64,000 bases of DNA from Diploscapter coronatus (GCA_964036155.1 OZ038423.1:32379249-32443248), one strand, 5' to 3'; shown: positions 36,659 through 49,540, numbered from the stretch's first letter. Notes: generated from the sequence alone by a model not told the origin. Made by a program: numbers and translations.

Positions 36659-37648
36659 CTGAAGAAAGATGTGAGCACTCTCGTATCGAAACGTGAGGAC
36701 GAGGGTGAAACCTTCCATTGTGAGATTTTGCATATCTTTATGCGAAATATTTGTAATTTAGATGTCAAAATTCAATCGAGGAATACGATCCGCAAACGAA
36801 TAAATGGCGTGAAGTGGGAAAGTTACTACAAAATAAAGCTTGATTATAATAATCTCAGATTTCATATTGAAGTTTTATTCAATAAACTTGCTTCGCAAAA
36901 GTGCGAAACAGATGTTTGCGGTACGATGAGTGAAATTTTTTTGACCTTGTGGTGCGGTGCGGTGCGCCGTTTTACTGCACCGCCAACATCTCTGATGCAA
37001 ATCAAAGACAATATCAAAACAAAACAACACCAACACAATTTTGTTTCTAAATTAGAATGCATTGCATTTGTTGCACTTCTCATTTTCATGCTCATACTCT
37101 CTCACACTATCAAAATTTTTAATTTCATAGCTCTCCCTTCCTGAAAATTCATCAAATCATAAAACTAAAACTATCCAATTAAAAAAACAATCAATCATTT
37201 CAAATATTTCTTTGTCATCATTCAATTATCCCATTGATGTCATTTTCTCACCAAAAATATGAATTTTATCATTAAAAGTTTCAGTGAATAATCTTTCCAA
37301 AGAAAACTTTTGAGCTATTATTGCATTATCATAGCTCAATCAGTTGTGAACACCCCGCCACAATTCGTAAACGAACCACCACTCTATCTACCCACTCTTT
37401 CTCCCTTCCTCGACTCTTTTTCACACCTTCGTAAGTAAGGAAATGGTTTTTTTTTGGGTAAAAGTACCCATTTCTTGGACCAAAATCAATCGGGTTTTTT
37501 ACGTTGCACATCAAGACAAAATTACCTTTCCAACCATGTATAACACTTGGGTCTACCATGCTTAGTATTCGAGAACTAAGCTTGGACAAACAAACAGACA
37601 CACATAACAAAAATACTAAACAAGAAGATATATACTAAAACTAAAAAG

Positions 37649-37676
37649 TATATATATATATATATATATATATATA
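37649..37676. repeat. (TA)n microsatellite
   Basis: Uninterrupted alternating TA for about 28 bp. Confidence 0.95.
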
Positions 37677-38332
37677 AGAGTAAGAAGTAAGAGTAAGATT
37701 TAAAAAAAAAAAAAAAGTTTATTTTTCCTAGAAAATAAGGCACTCTCACGCTTGGAATTGGACAGTTCTAGGAATTTTCAGAGAGGAGAAAAACAATAAA
37801 ATTAAAACTGATTTGATACATATAAATAATTTTACCTTGAACTTAAAGTAATTCTAAAGAGGAAGGAGGAAAGCACTTTTGGACTTGAGGATTAATTTCA
37901 AAAGGAGATAAAATGGGAAAGGAAACGAACAAATTATGGAATTTGTACCGCTCAATGTAGAAGATAAGGAAGGAAATTTCGCAAAGAGGATATTTGAAAG
38001 GCCTGGGAATTTGTTGAACCTTTTGATTTTTGAGTCTTTCAAATACGATAGAAAACAAGATAGGAAATAGAAAATGGTAAAAATATTTGAATTTCACGCT
38101 ACCGTATTTTTTTAAAAGAAATCCTTTGGAAAAATGCGGTAGCATGATTCTTAAAACCACTCAAAACAGCAATGAAATCAAAGTGGCAAAACCCATCTAT
38201 GCATCTCGTCACTTTATTTCTCAAAGACAAAAAACTCATTTTAAATTAAGTTATTACCGAAATCACACGAGAACTCTGTTTGGAGTGTAGAGCGAGGAAG
38301 GAAGGGAAGGAGCTGCCTATTTCTTATGTCTT

Positions 38333-41300
38333 CTATTTGGAATGACCTGTAAATTTCCTGTATTTGGGGAAGTAGGAGAATTTCGGTGTGGTACTTTTCC
38401 TGCTGCTGTTGGGACAGAACAATGTGTGGTGTGCCTCGGGGCCGGTAGCGTTGCAGCTTTCGCATCTCTCCTTAAGCAGCTTCGGGCAGGTGACCTTATT
38501 GGTCACGGGGTCGCGAAGCCTGAAAACGTCATTCTTCTTCGTTTTTATTTTACCGTATTTTCTCTAATTGAAGCTCCCCTCGGGCTTCCAGATCTACCCA
38601 TTACCCAACTCAGATCATCTTTGAAAGCTTTTATGCACTCTTTAGAGTATTTACAGGATATTTACTTTTGATCCTAAGTTTTTACACTCATTAGATGAAA
38701 AGTTACGACGGTTTGAAAAAGTCGAATTTTCCGAAAATTGGAGGGTTGAAAAATAGAAACCCCGGGGCTTCTGTTAGAGAAAATACGGTATTTTTGTTTT
38801 GTACCTGTGATTTTCATAGACCGATGAGGGCTCCCCACTTCCACGACATTTGCAGCAGAACGACACTGAGGGAGCGTTGCTATTCGGCTGAAAAATTCGA
38901 ATAATATGAAACTTTTGAACCTTCTAACCTTTTTTGACTCCGTGAGGACTTTGACCGAGGCGGTAGATTTTTGAACGACGAGCGTCTTGTCGGCGGAATG
39001 CATCAGCAAAGTCTGCTGCGAGGTCGACGAGGCGACGGTCGTCACGTCTTCTAAAAATAAAAAAAGCTTCTTGGAAGAAATCATTCTTTACCATTATTAT
39101 TTCTCATGAAAACTAAACTTTCTAGAAAAGTTTTTAAATTGATAATTTTCAAGTTTGTTATTTTTTACCAGGAGTGCAGGCGCCCGTCGTGGATGGAGTG
39201 TCGGTGTGCATCAGCTGGTCGGAATCGTGCAGATTCGTCGAGTCTAAAAATTTCTTTCATTTTTGAAAAGATGAATTTTGCTGACCCTGATTTTTGGGAG
39301 ATCCATTACGTCTGGCGGAACTCGACGGCGCAGAGAAGGGATGGGCGAAGTGGTTCGCGTTGCGGGAAGAGGGGCGTTCTGAAAAAATCAAATTCAAAAA
39401 TCCTTTGAATTTTTCGGCAATTTGAATAACTCGTTACTTTGTTACCCACAGTTAAGGGTATAAGGCAGGGTTGGAAGGGATCTCTTCTCATACTATTTCG
39501 TAGGTAACGAATTATTCAGGTTGCCAATTTGTCTTACCATTGTCGTGCGCCTGCGCATTTGCGGACTGCCTTCCACTTTCTTCCTGATGTTCCCCGGCCG
39601 CAGACGACACGGCCATCGAGTCCATCTGATAGCCCGCCTGAAAATTTGATCGCTAGGTACTTTTCCGATAAAAAAATTATATTCTTAAAAACTTCTGATA
39701 AATTGAACGAATTTGAAAGGAAAGAAGAGAAATTAGAATACCTGATCAACGCTGTTCTTTCTGTGATGATCGTCTGCCGACATCGAAGGTGCCTCCGAAT
39801 TCACTGACGTCTGACGCGAAATAGACTGCAACAACATTGGCTTATTTTTATTTTCTGCCAGTTTCCTTCTTACCCTATTATCACGCTGATTACTGTATCC
39901 ACCGCGGTAATTTCCCCGACCGCCTGGAATTTCATCTTAAAATATTTTCTAGGAAATACTTTACTATTTACGAGATGACTGTTTGCGAAGGGAGAAGGGA
40001 AGGATATCAGCGAACAGGGTTGCAAATTTGAGACTCGATCGGGTTTTATTCGGGTCTGAATGTGCAATCCTGTCAACGAACATTAGCAATGTGCCCTTTT
40101 ATTTCTCTTCAGAGCCGATACGCGTCACCCCCTTTCAATGCAAACGTTCGTCTCGTAGATAATGGAGAGTAGTCGAGTACCTCGACTAGAATAGGATCGC
40201 TGACTCATCGCGCCAGGACTGTTGTATCTGACCGGCTGCTGCATGTTGCCTGCCTGCTGATTGTAGAAGGGCTGGGGCGCACCGGGTGGATAGTATTGGG
40301 GCTGAATGTTCTGGAAGGAGAAGGTGAAAACTGTCATTATTCCTGGGAAGTTCAGTTTTTCTTTTTATCGGAACTATGTCTTCGAAAACATTCATTCTCC
40401 TGCTTTTCTCAGAAAAGCATGCAATTCTTTTTATGATTGCTTTCTTCTTAAAAACAGGAAACTTCCCGAAATTCTTTAATCTTTCTTAAAATTTTTACCT
40501 GTCCAGGCTGAATCGGGTTGGGAGGGAAAGTAGGCGCTCCTCCTCCGCCATTGCGAGGTCCCATTAGAGAGGGAGGCAATGGGCCCATGTAGCCGTGTCC
40601 GGGAATGTGATGTGGGGGCGCCTGACCACTCGCCATCGACATCGGAGGCATCTGATTGGTGGACGAGGGAAAGAATTGCTGAATTTTATTCCTAGTTTCT
40701 TTTTTCTCTTTAAATTTTACCTGCGACTGGCCGCGAAAGACGGGAGGCGGTCCGGACATGGAGGTTGGCGGAGCCATGTGCTGGTAGGGCATCATCATGG
40801 GCTGCTGGAATTCAAAAATTATCCAATTAAATGAAATTTTAAAACCATTAGAATCAACAAAAAAAAAAAGTTCTAATTCATTAAACTCAGTGCTCAGATC
40901 CGCGAATCTTCGGATCCGCTCCTTCTGGAACTGCACAGTGAGAATGTTTTCTATAGGAAGCATTTGGAGATTGCGAAAATTTCGTGGGTTTTGACACAGA
41001 TCTTCAAAAATTTGAACCTCTCCGTATTCTCCCGTTTGTATCACCATTTGCTGTTGCGCGATCTGTTGCGGGTTGGTCATCATCTGCCCGTCCGCCTGCT
41101 GGCTGATGTTGCCCTCGTTCGACATCGACATCGGTCCATTTTCGGGGGGCATCTGGAAAAACGGTTATATCAAAGGACTGATCAGAATTCAATGCCGCTT
41201 TTTTATGGTTTATGCTGCTCGAAGTAGAAATTTCTGCGCCTGGGTCTACAAAACTCTGAATTCCTCTTAGGAACTCTCCAGCAGAAAAAGTTTCCTCTAG

Positions 41301-41965
41301 AAAGTTTTCGGACATTCCGAGAGTTTCATGGATTCGGGCACTGATAAAGAAGAAAAGTTTTAAGCTTTTCTCCAAATGAATACTGAGAATGTTTCAAGAG
41401 TCATGAGGAATGAGAATTTTGAAGACTGGAATTGGGATTGTATATCCTTCCTATCAGCGAGTTCTTGAATTTTCCAACAATGGTTCATTTACCATTCCTC
41501 CCATGTGCTGTGGCTGGAAGGTGGGGTTGATGACAGAGATCATGTGCTGCGGAGGTCCGTTGGGCGGGGGCGGACCCATCATGTGGTGAGGTAGCTGCAT
41601 CGGGAACAGCTGGGGCTGAACTTTCAAATTTCCTCCGATTCTCGGCAATTCATTTATTATATATGATTTACCGTGACGTAATGAGGCTGGATGGGATTGG
41701 TGAGACTGCGACCGGGCATCGAGGGGGGCCCACTTTGAAATGACGGCATCATCTGCGTCTGCAATTTGTATCTACCTTTTCATTCAAACAGGTTTTGAAG
41801 AGGTTTGAAAATTTTTGATTTGAAGAAGAAATCTACAAAATGAAAATCTTTTCGAATTGTGACATATTCGAGTTTTCCAAATATTCCGAAAATTAACCTG
41901 CATGAAAGCAGGCGCCTGAATGCCTCCTCCACTCGGATTGACTCCCCGCGGCTGGAAGTTGCCGC

Positions 41966-41997
<32 letters not shown>

Positions 41998-42425
41998 ATC
42001 GCCAAATGCATCTGCTGCTGGAAATAGTAGTTTCAGGATTTCGGGTAGAATTTGGAGGATTCACGACTTTCGGAATACAAATTGAATAGTTGAGAAATGA
42101 AATCGTTCGTGACTCCTCTCATCTTTATCCCCGTCCATTATCGATGCGAAACGAGGTAGTGTTAGCGAAAGAAATGGATTTTTCACTCTTCCGCACTCGG
42201 TACTGTATTTTTGGACATCAGTCGTATATTGCAGTGAGTACGATGTATTATTTGTCAACTGATCATTTTCATCCGACTCTTCCAAATTTCACTCACACTG
42301 TAAGCGACTTGGCCCTGCGCGTGGTCGGGAACGTAGAAGGGCTGTTGCTGGGGTTGAATGTTGACGGGCGCGCCCTGTAAATGGGCCGTCTGGTGGGGAG
42401 GCAGAGGACCCGCTCCTGCTTGCAT
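38333..42425 (-). CDS. nos-3: Nanos-family translational repressor, long NOS-3 type
   Basis: Sixteen phase-consistent exons from the ATG at 42425 (MQAGAGPLPP) to the stop at 38333 encode about 591 aa. The N-terminal 300 residues are Gln/Pro/Met-rich, with a CAG-encoded polyQ run (about 41967-41997) and segments such as PHHMMGPPPPNG. An RGG-type stretch follows (SRGGRGNYRGGYSNQRDN), then Ser-rich sequence, and the double CCHC Nanos zinc finger at the C-terminus: FCCKCRGSGE...VYENH then VTCPKLLKERCESCNATG...HTLFCPN. Spacing in finger 2 (C-x7-C-x2-C-x7-H-x4-C) is canonical; finger 1 has 11 residues between His and the last Cys where vertebrate Nanos has 10. Nanos proteins act with Pumilio/FBF to repress mRNAs in the germline; C. 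elegans NOS-3 is the long paralog promoting the sperm/oocyte switch. It is divergent from UTP13. One exon (41152-41018) could read through its donor without a stop. Confidence 0.9.
38551..38790. repeat. TIR element in a nos-3 intron, ACCGTATTTTCTCTAAT ends
   Basis: TACCGTATTTTCTCTAATTG at the left end and the inverted TTAGAGAAAATACGGTA at the right end bound a 240-bp unit inside the intron between the two zinc-finger exons. The adjoining GAAGC(C)CC/GGGGCTTC bases also pair. A related 87-bp element lies at 29596-29682. Confidence 0.75.
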
Positions 42426-42944
42426 TTCAACTCGATTCTTTCTGCAATTATTCCAATTTCTCGAGCAGACTTGCAAATTTTCAAGTCCGGCAGAACACCT
42501 GCATGAAGGGGAAATAATGTCATTTGGAGAGACAGAAAGAAGACATTCTCTTTTCCTCATTCGATAAGACACTCTATCTCGTTCGTTCGGACACCCGCGG
42601 GTTTGAAAATTATGAGTCTGTTCCCGAGAAAATTAACAATGCCAAACATTCCGAGAGAAACACCGAGTTTGAGGAAAACCTAGGAAACGGAGTGGTGTTG
42701 ATGCATTCCTGCACGATGAGGATGGGATGGGACGGACTCGAGCAATGGCCATCGATCGATGAGAACGCGAAATGCACGAATTCAAATTGAGTGATTCACG
42801 AAGAAACGGCGAAATAAACAATTCCCGGCAGCAGATTCGTTCACTCGATTTTCATCGCTACGCTCTGCGTTTACTTTACGCAGTAAAAACATCTTCATTA
42901 TCTCCATAGAATATTCGGATTTTCTTCCGAATTTTTGCCGGACG
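42426..42944. promoter_or_regulatory. Shared nos-3 / UTP13 divergent promoter region
   Basis: Only 519 bp separate the start codons of nos-3 (minus) and UTP13 (plus), so both promoters should lie here. About 150 bp of it is a fold-back repeat (42467-42619), leaving little unique sequence. An acceptor-like TTGCAG lies about 20 bp upstream of the nos-3 ATG on the minus strand and may be a trans-splice site. Confidence 0.55.
42467..42619. repeat. Fold-back repeat, AGACTT...CCGCAG family, in a divergent promoter
   Basis: The left arm starts AGACTTGCAAATTTTCAAGT and the right arm ends GGGTTTGAAAATTATGAGTCT. The centre holds GAGAGACAGAAAGAAGACAT and ATAAGACACTCTATCTC, as in the copies at 4515 and 56622. 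Confidence 0.75.
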
Positions 42945-45900
42945 ATGGTCGCTCGACACATTCGGCAACTGCAGGCGACGGCCAAAATCGAAACCGTCCA
43001 TACAGGTAAGTTCTGGGTCGAAAATCGGGCTGAAGTTGCGTGTCTTTCGTGACTTCTTAATTTGACTTTCCCAAAAATGAATTTCTTCGTTGATTTTTTT
43101 AAAGTGGCCTGAAATGTTGGAATTCAGGAGGAAATGTGGCGTGGATGGGCAATGGATCGACGATCTTCACGACCTGTTCCAACGTCGTCAAGGCGGTCGA
43201 CATTTCGGGATGTCTTTCATCGTGAGTTGATTTTCTGAAACAGCAAGAAAATTCGGAATTTCGCAGCGAAACGATCGGAGACCCAGAAGAAGAGCTGCGA
43301 ATCACGAGCATCGGCCTGAGCACGGACAGCACCAGACTCTACGTCGCGTACAACAATCAGACTGTAGGTGGAATTCTGCATGCAGATGCAGAGGGATGTT
43401 TGAAATTCGTGTTTTTCATACTTTTCCACTTTGCTGTTTGTTTCTGATCGTTCCTGACGCTTTTGCAGAGCGAACAGAAGAGGAAGAAGCGAATGCGCAC
43501 AGAAAAAAGCTAAATTCGAGCATTCCTCTCGAAGCAAATAGTGTCCCGAATTCCAACAAAGTGACGTTTCCCCGCACGTTCATTTACAAATCTTTCACTT
43601 GTCTGCGTGTCTGTTTCCTTCTGAGTGATTCTGAATGGAATGAGCAGAAAATGGAGAATTGTGAATGAAGTTGCAGGAGAATTTCGCAACTCCGAACATC
43701 TTTGATTCTTCTGCAAAGTTGGGTGGTTGGAATTTTGCATTTCTCTGCATTCGCCCCTCTTCCACTTCTAAACTCCGCATTCTCCTTTGAATTTTCGCTG
43801 AAGGAAGCAAGGAGACGAGTGAATTACAATGAAGATAAAAGTCGGAATTTCGAGCATTTCTGTTCTGCAAAAGTAGTCTGGTGAATGAGAATGATTCTGT
43901 CCGTTTGCAGATCAAAGAAGTCGTCATCGAAGAAGGCGAAAAGACGAGTTACAAGACGGGGAAAATCTGGAAGTCGATGCACGAGGCGCCTATTCTCATC
44001 ATGCAGCACTGCAGTACAACTCCATATTTGGCTACCGGATCTGCTGATAATACTGTTAAGGTGAGTTGGAAAGAATTGAGGGCAAAGATGACTGAAATTC
44101 GGAATTGAAGTTTCTCCATGAAACATACGGATTCAGAATTACTGCCATTTTTTTTGCAGAGGAGGAAAGGCGGCAGCTTGTAAATCACTATTCTCATTGT
44201 CTTTGAAAAGAGACTTACAGAGGGGGGCGGAACGTGTGTATCCGCGAAGAGCACAACGGAAATGCTGGGTGTAGAGACGCAGAGATATGATGGCTAATCT
44301 CCACGATACCCATATCTCCCTCTGCAAGTCGTTTGAGATGATAAAGGAGATTATTTTTTCCATGATGTCTCCTCTTCTTCCTCTTCGCATGAAATTCATC
44401 ATTTACAAATAGTTCGAATGAGTTGAATGCCGACTTCTTAAAATTCGACCCGCAGAAAAAGTAGTATGTCATATTGAAAGAAAAAGAGCAGTCTTCTTTT
44501 TCTCTCTTGAAAAGTGCAGTTTTTTTCTGAGAGCTGAGTGATTGAGTTCATTTCCAGGTCTGGGACATGGCACATCAGCAATGCAGTCATTTCTTCAGAG
44601 GCGATTCTGTCGTCTCTGCGATCTGCTTCGTGGGTTTCGAGTTCCTGCTCGTCGGATACATTTCGGGAACTGTTCGTTTTCTGCCCACATTTAAAAACGA
44701 TCGACAGAGTTCAGGTGCGGGTATTCGACCTGACGAAAACTGCAACAGAGAAAATGCTGGCTGAATCGAAGTCACATACCAGGTGATTGAGAACATGAGA
44801 ATAATTTCATTCGGCATAACCAACTTATCCCCTTCTATGAGTTCTTTGAAAGAGTGCTTTACAAGTCACGAATGTCTAAAAATTGCAGAATTCATCAGAA
44901 CTAATCCTCCATGTTTCAGCCAAATCACCTCGATTCTGCAAATCCCCAATTCTAAGAGCGCCCTGATCGTGAGTCGCGACAACACGGCGTCCATCTTCAA
45001 GACCTCCAGCATGAAAACTTTCAAAGTAAAGAAATTCGATAGAAAATGGTGAAAGAATCCAAATTTTCCAGACGATTCCCCTCTTCGAGGCAGTCGAGTC
45101 GGCGGCGTTCGCTAAAAATGGAAACTTGATTACTGTTGGAGAGGAGGGAACTATCAAAGAGTGGAAGATCGAAGGAGCAAAGCTAATCAGATCCAAGAAA
45201 ATTTCCGAGTGAGTTGAATTCATCTGACATTAGAAATTGAAGACATTTTCCTCCAGAAATTGGAAGAAAAAAATCTCAATTCTTCTCATTTCATACTGGT
45301 TATGAACGAGAGGAGTCGTTAATTGATTAATGTTAAAAATGAAATTAAAAAATTGCAATTCCTGACTTCCAGAGTCGGCCTCTCGTCAATCACTTTCAAC
45401 GCAGCCCGAGAAGAGTACCTCATTACTTCGGAAGACCATAATCTCTTCATTCTGAATGCGGCCACTTTCGGGACGGAGCGAGAAATCGTCGGAATGCATC
45501 ATGAGGTTTAGAAAAAAAAAACATACAGAATAGGAATGAAATGAATTCCTGCAAAGCTGAAAGAGGAATTTCCTTCCATTCTTTGAATCTCAAAATTAAG
45601 TGAGAAGATATGGACTTTTAATTTAAAAAAAAAAGTTTAAACAAGAATTTGTTCTCATTCTTTATTTTGAAGTGAATTGTAGAGTAAGAAATGGAATGGA
45701 AGAAAATTTTCAAGTTCAGGTCTATTCGTGTTGTTTCGCAGGCCCCTCGGATTCTCATTTGGTGGTCGCTTCCAACACTCCTTCCCTCCTTCTTTACGAC
45801 ACTGCAACGTTGGATTGCAAGCTGGCACAAGGTAGGGATTTTGAAGAATTCCTCAAAAATGAATGATTTCAGGTCATTCCGAGAGCATTTTGACAGTGGC

Positions 45901-48781
45901 GAAGGCAAATTTCGATCCGTGTTTGGTTGCCTCGGGAAGCAAAGACAATACAGTGATCGTGTGGAGGTTGATGGGTAGGGAAAATGAATTTGAAAATGAC
46001 AAAAATCGAAAACTTAAAGGAATAGCATGCAAAAAATTCCTTACTTCTTGTATTGATTCACTAATGAAGTTTGAGCAATTTAAAAATTTCGAAGAGGAAA
46101 AAGTCGAGACTTGTAAAGATGATATGCGAATAGAAGATTCCCACCTTCTTGCATGCATTCCTTAAAATCTAAGAATGTTCAAAGATATTTTTTTTTTAAA
46201 TAACCAAAATTTTCAGAACGCGACAAATGGTGTCTCGAGCCGATTGCAAAGGCCTCGGGCCACACGGCGTCTGTCAACTCGCTCCGCCTCTCCCATTCAG
46301 CAGCTAATAGCCACCTCCTCTCCTTGTCCTCGGACTGCACCATCAAACTGTGGTCACTCAAACTCCTCCCAACTAAGGAGCAGATCGAAAAGAACAAATT
46401 CAAGGATCTGTATGTCGAAAGCAAATCAGACGTTGCAGCGTCTGAAGGGAATTTTAAGAAGAAATGGGAATTTCAGAATAAGTCTAACTGCATCGTCAAC
46501 GCTGGTTGCGCACGGGAAAGATGCGAACTGCCTGGATCTGGCAATTTCGGACAAAGCAGCCATTTCGGGAGGGTAAGCGGAAGAAGGAAGGAAAATGAAA
46601 TGAGATTAAATTGGAATTTGAAAATAAATTATGGTCAGCAAAACTACATTCGTGGAAAGGAATGACTAACAGGGATGGGTCGAAATTTTTATTCTGCTTT
46701 TAAAAATCAATTTAAAATCCTGAAAATGAACGAATCTGCAGAGCAACTGAGAAATGACGTGAGTACGTGAGCTATCTTTTCCCACACTATTTCTCCCTAC
46801 TTTCCTTCCCTCCCCTATTCCTAACTACATGGCGCACGTCCTCACGTCATCTCGTTACTACTTCAAAATTGTCAATCTGCAGAATGGACAAACTGGTGAA
46901 GTTGTGGCGAGTGGATGCTTCATCTGGCCATCTGCTGATTGGCGGCACTCTGTCGGGACACAGAAGAGGCATTGTCGATGTCGCCTTCTCGGCGCATAAT
47001 CAAGTAAGTCAGAAAATGACCGATTAAACCTGATCCAAGTTCTGAACGTGGATTTTACGAATTTGAAGTTAGGAATGTTAGCAGCAGTATAAAATTTCCA
47101 AAGCATTGTCGTCAGCACACATCCCTGGTTGAAATCGGAACTCGGATCCCCTTTCCTCTTTTTGAAAGAATTCGAAGAAGTGCATTAATTTCAAAGAAAC
47201 TCGTTCTTTTTCCAAAGTTACAGGACAACCCCAATCAGTCCTTTTTCAGAAAAGATATTTAAACAATCGAATTTTCAGAAAGCCGCCTCAGCGAGTGTCG
47301 ATTTGACAGTGAAGGTGTGGGATACGCTCGAACAGACCTGCCTCTTCACGCTGACTGGACACACTTGCGCTGTTTTCCAGGTTGAACAAATTCAACGATA
47401 CCTAAACACAAAGGCGAATTTTCAGGTTTTGTTCGTAGCAACAGGCAAGCAAGTGATGTCTGCTGACAGCAGCGGCATTCTGAGATTGTGGAGTCTGGAG
47501 AATGGCGAATGCGAGATGAGTCTGGAGGCACACGAAGATAAGGTGGGGAGGAAAAATAGAAGAAAATTGAAATTCGAAAAATACAAAGAAGAGAAATGGT
47601 AATTTTGAAAGAGTTCTGCTTCCTTCTAATTCTCACTCACTTCTTTATGGTTCTGCCTCTTCATCTGAAAGCGATGCAGAATTTTGAAAGTCACATGATT
47701 TGCAAAACTTGAAGACTTTGACAATGAAATAAAAATTCTCCAGATTTGGAGCGTCGCCCCGAATTCAGTCAGGAACGAATTCGCGACTGCAGGCGGAGAC
47801 GGCAAAATGGTGATTTGGAAGGATGTCACAGAAGAGAAGATTGAGGAGGAGAACAGGAAGAGGAGGAAACAGGTCGAACAGGAGCAGGTCGGTTTTCGGA
47901 AATAATGGAAGAGAAATCATGAAAATTTCACGTGAGGGGCGATTTTTAACAACTCTTAGCTTTGGTTAAAATCGCCCCACACCCAAAAATTGCATTCATC
48001 TGTCTTTGGAATGTTTGTGCATGAAATTTCCAAAGTAATCGTTTTTGAAACGGCAAACTTCAGACTCTGCACAATCTGCTCGAACAAAACCGATTCCAAG
48101 ATGCATTGGACTACGCTCTCGAATTGGCCAGACCTGCTTGTGCATACAAGGTAAATCGAAAATACGAAATGAAATGAAATGAGGGATTGCAGGTAATTGA
48201 CAAACTGATTGAAAATGCCGAACTGCAAAAGGCCCTCTCGAAATTGGAGCGGAACAAACTACAAATGTTGCTGGACTTCGCGACACAATGGAATACAAAC
48301 AGCAAATCTTCGCAGGTCAGGAAAAAATAATGAAACAATCGGCTCAATTTGAAAACGACAGAAGAGATTAAATAAATCAATGCTTTCCTTTGAGTGCCAT
48401 TTTCAGGTTGTGAACTTTCTGTTTTTTTTTCAAATCTTCTCAAATTGAAGAATGATATGAAAGTGAGGAAATAACTCATTCCCTTGTCTTGCATGTCATT
48501 TTAAGTTGCGAAAATTTCACTCTTCTAAATGTTTTTGAAATTTCCAGGCGAGTCAGGAAGTGCTGTTCAACATTCTCCTCTTCATGCCTCCAGACGAAAT
48601 CCTCAAACTCCCGAATGCGAGAAGTTTCGTCGAAGCATTCATTCCCTACACAAAACGGTAGGAATTGAAGTGAATAGATGAAATTTACAGTTTTCATTTC
48701 AGACACTTGGAACGACTGAATCGAGCTCGCAAAGAGACTCTGCTTCTGGAATTCGTCCGCAAAAACATGAACATCTTGTAG
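42945..48781 (+). CDS. WD40 small-subunit processome protein UTP13/TBL3
   Basis: A multi-exon gene from ATG 42945 (MVARHIRQLQ) to stop 48781. I followed splice phases through most exons, including 43128-43221, 43267-43363, 43911-44060, and a 44-bp intron near 44670 that restores ISGT-VRVFDL. WD repeats are clear throughout: LATGSADNTVKVWD, LVASGSKDNTVIVWR, LSSDCTIKLWSL, KLVKLWRVDAS, AASASVDLTVKVWD, AHEDK-IWSVAP and GGDGKMVIWKDVTE. After about 14 blades (two propellers) comes the C-terminal Utp13 domain (LHNLLEQNRFQDALDYALEL, FATQWNTNSK, NILLFMPPDEIL, PYTKRHLERL). TBL3/Utp13 is part of the UTP-B complex of the nucleolar small-subunit processome needed for 18S rRNA processing. The nearby PNO1 gene works in the same pathway. 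Two introns contain fold-back repeats. Confidence 0.93.
44431..44535. repeat. Fold-back repeat in a UTP13 intron
   Basis: CTTAAAATTCGACCCGCAGAAAAAG at the left parallels the copy at 49257 (CTCAAAATTCGATCCACAG). The right arm is shorter (CAGTTTTTTTCTGAG), so this copy looks truncated. It lies in the intron 44061-44557. Confidence 0.6.
46749..46855. repeat. Fold-back repeat in a UTP13 intron, ATGACGTGAG type
   Basis: GAGAAATGACGTGAGTACGT then GAGCTAT pairs with ATGGCGCACGTCCTCACGTC then ATCTCG. The pyrimidine-rich loop is similar in style to the 1685 hairpin. Confidence 0.6.
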
Positions 48782-49540
48782 AGTTTTGCTAGATTTGAGG
48801 AGGAAAATTACTGGCAGGAGTTGATAGGGAAGGTTTGACATCTGATGTTCGGTAATTCCAATCAATTTTGAGATAATGGTCGTCACCCCCTACTCTCTTC
48901 TACCATACCTATTCTTTCATTTATTTCCCCTCCTTCCTTTCTCTATTCCCGTTTTCTTATCCTTTACTCTTTTTTTTCTATTTTCCGATCTTCTATTGGC
49001 CTATTTTATCATATAGAGCCAAAATTAGCTCAAAATTTTAGAAATTCACTCCTTCATTTGTTGAGTTAAGAATTGTTGATTTTTTACTGTTGTTCTTCAT
49101 TTTGTTGTTATTTTCACTTTTGTTTTTGAATGAATGGAAATTTATTTGCAGCCACTTCAAAATTTTATGCCACTCAAAAATCGTTTGAAACGATTTTGAA
49201 TATCTTTGATTTTTAATTGATTTATTCATTTGGCTTCCTGGAAAGTTCACCTAATTCCCGACTTCTCAAAATTCGATCCACAGAAAAAATTGTATCATCG
49301 AAAGAGAAAAAAGAGCATGTCTTCTTTATTCCTCTCGAAAAGGCGCATTATTTTTTCTGCGGGTCGCGTTTTGAGAAGTCTGTTTGATTTATCAAACTCA
49401 TTTTGGAAACTCATCAACTTTTTCTTCATTTTCTAATTTAAAAAGTGGATGATTTTGCTAAAATGAGCGATTAGTGAATTAGGTGAACTTTTCAAGATTT
49501 TTTTTTTCGAATTTCTGGATAATGTTTGCAATTTTCAGAG
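48782..49540. other. Intergenic UTP13 to PNO1
   Basis: There is 0.76 kb between two same-strand ribosome-biogenesis genes. Much of it (49240-49493) is a nested inverted repeat. The 3' part ends in an acceptor (ATTTTCAG at 49531-49538) directly before the next ATG, consistent with trans-splicing; the spacing is larger than a typical C. elegans operon gap. Confidence 0.5.
49240..49493. repeat. Nested inverted repeat with 17-bp near-perfect outer arms
   Basis: The outer arms GAAAGTTCACCTAATTC (49240-49256) and GAATTAGGTGAACTTTTC (about 49477-49494) are perfect complements over 16 bp. Inside is a long hairpin: CGACTTCTCAAAATTCGATC then CACAGAAAAAA (49260-) against TTTTTTCTGCGGGTCGCGTT then TTGAGAAGTCTG (to about 49382), with the TCGAAAGAG/CTCTCGAAAAG core of the family. 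Confidence 0.75.

Larger units (their letters stand above)
33830..38332. other. 4.5-kb intergenic region with relics
   Basis: No complete gene was recognised. It contains a (CT)n run near 34808-34830, the second copy of the 200-bp repeat (36122-36344), a frameshifted RecQ exon (36560-36658), a 157-aa plus-strand ORF at 36671-37144 without recognisable motifs, a (TA)n microsatellite (37649-37676) and a short perfect-armed hairpin (38097-38145, GCTACCG...CGGTAGC). Confidence 0.5.

Noticed and set aside
36671..37144. 157-aa plus-strand ORF next to the RecQ relic
   Set aside because: No motif, no splice context, and AT-biased composition; a chance ORF is likelier than a gene.
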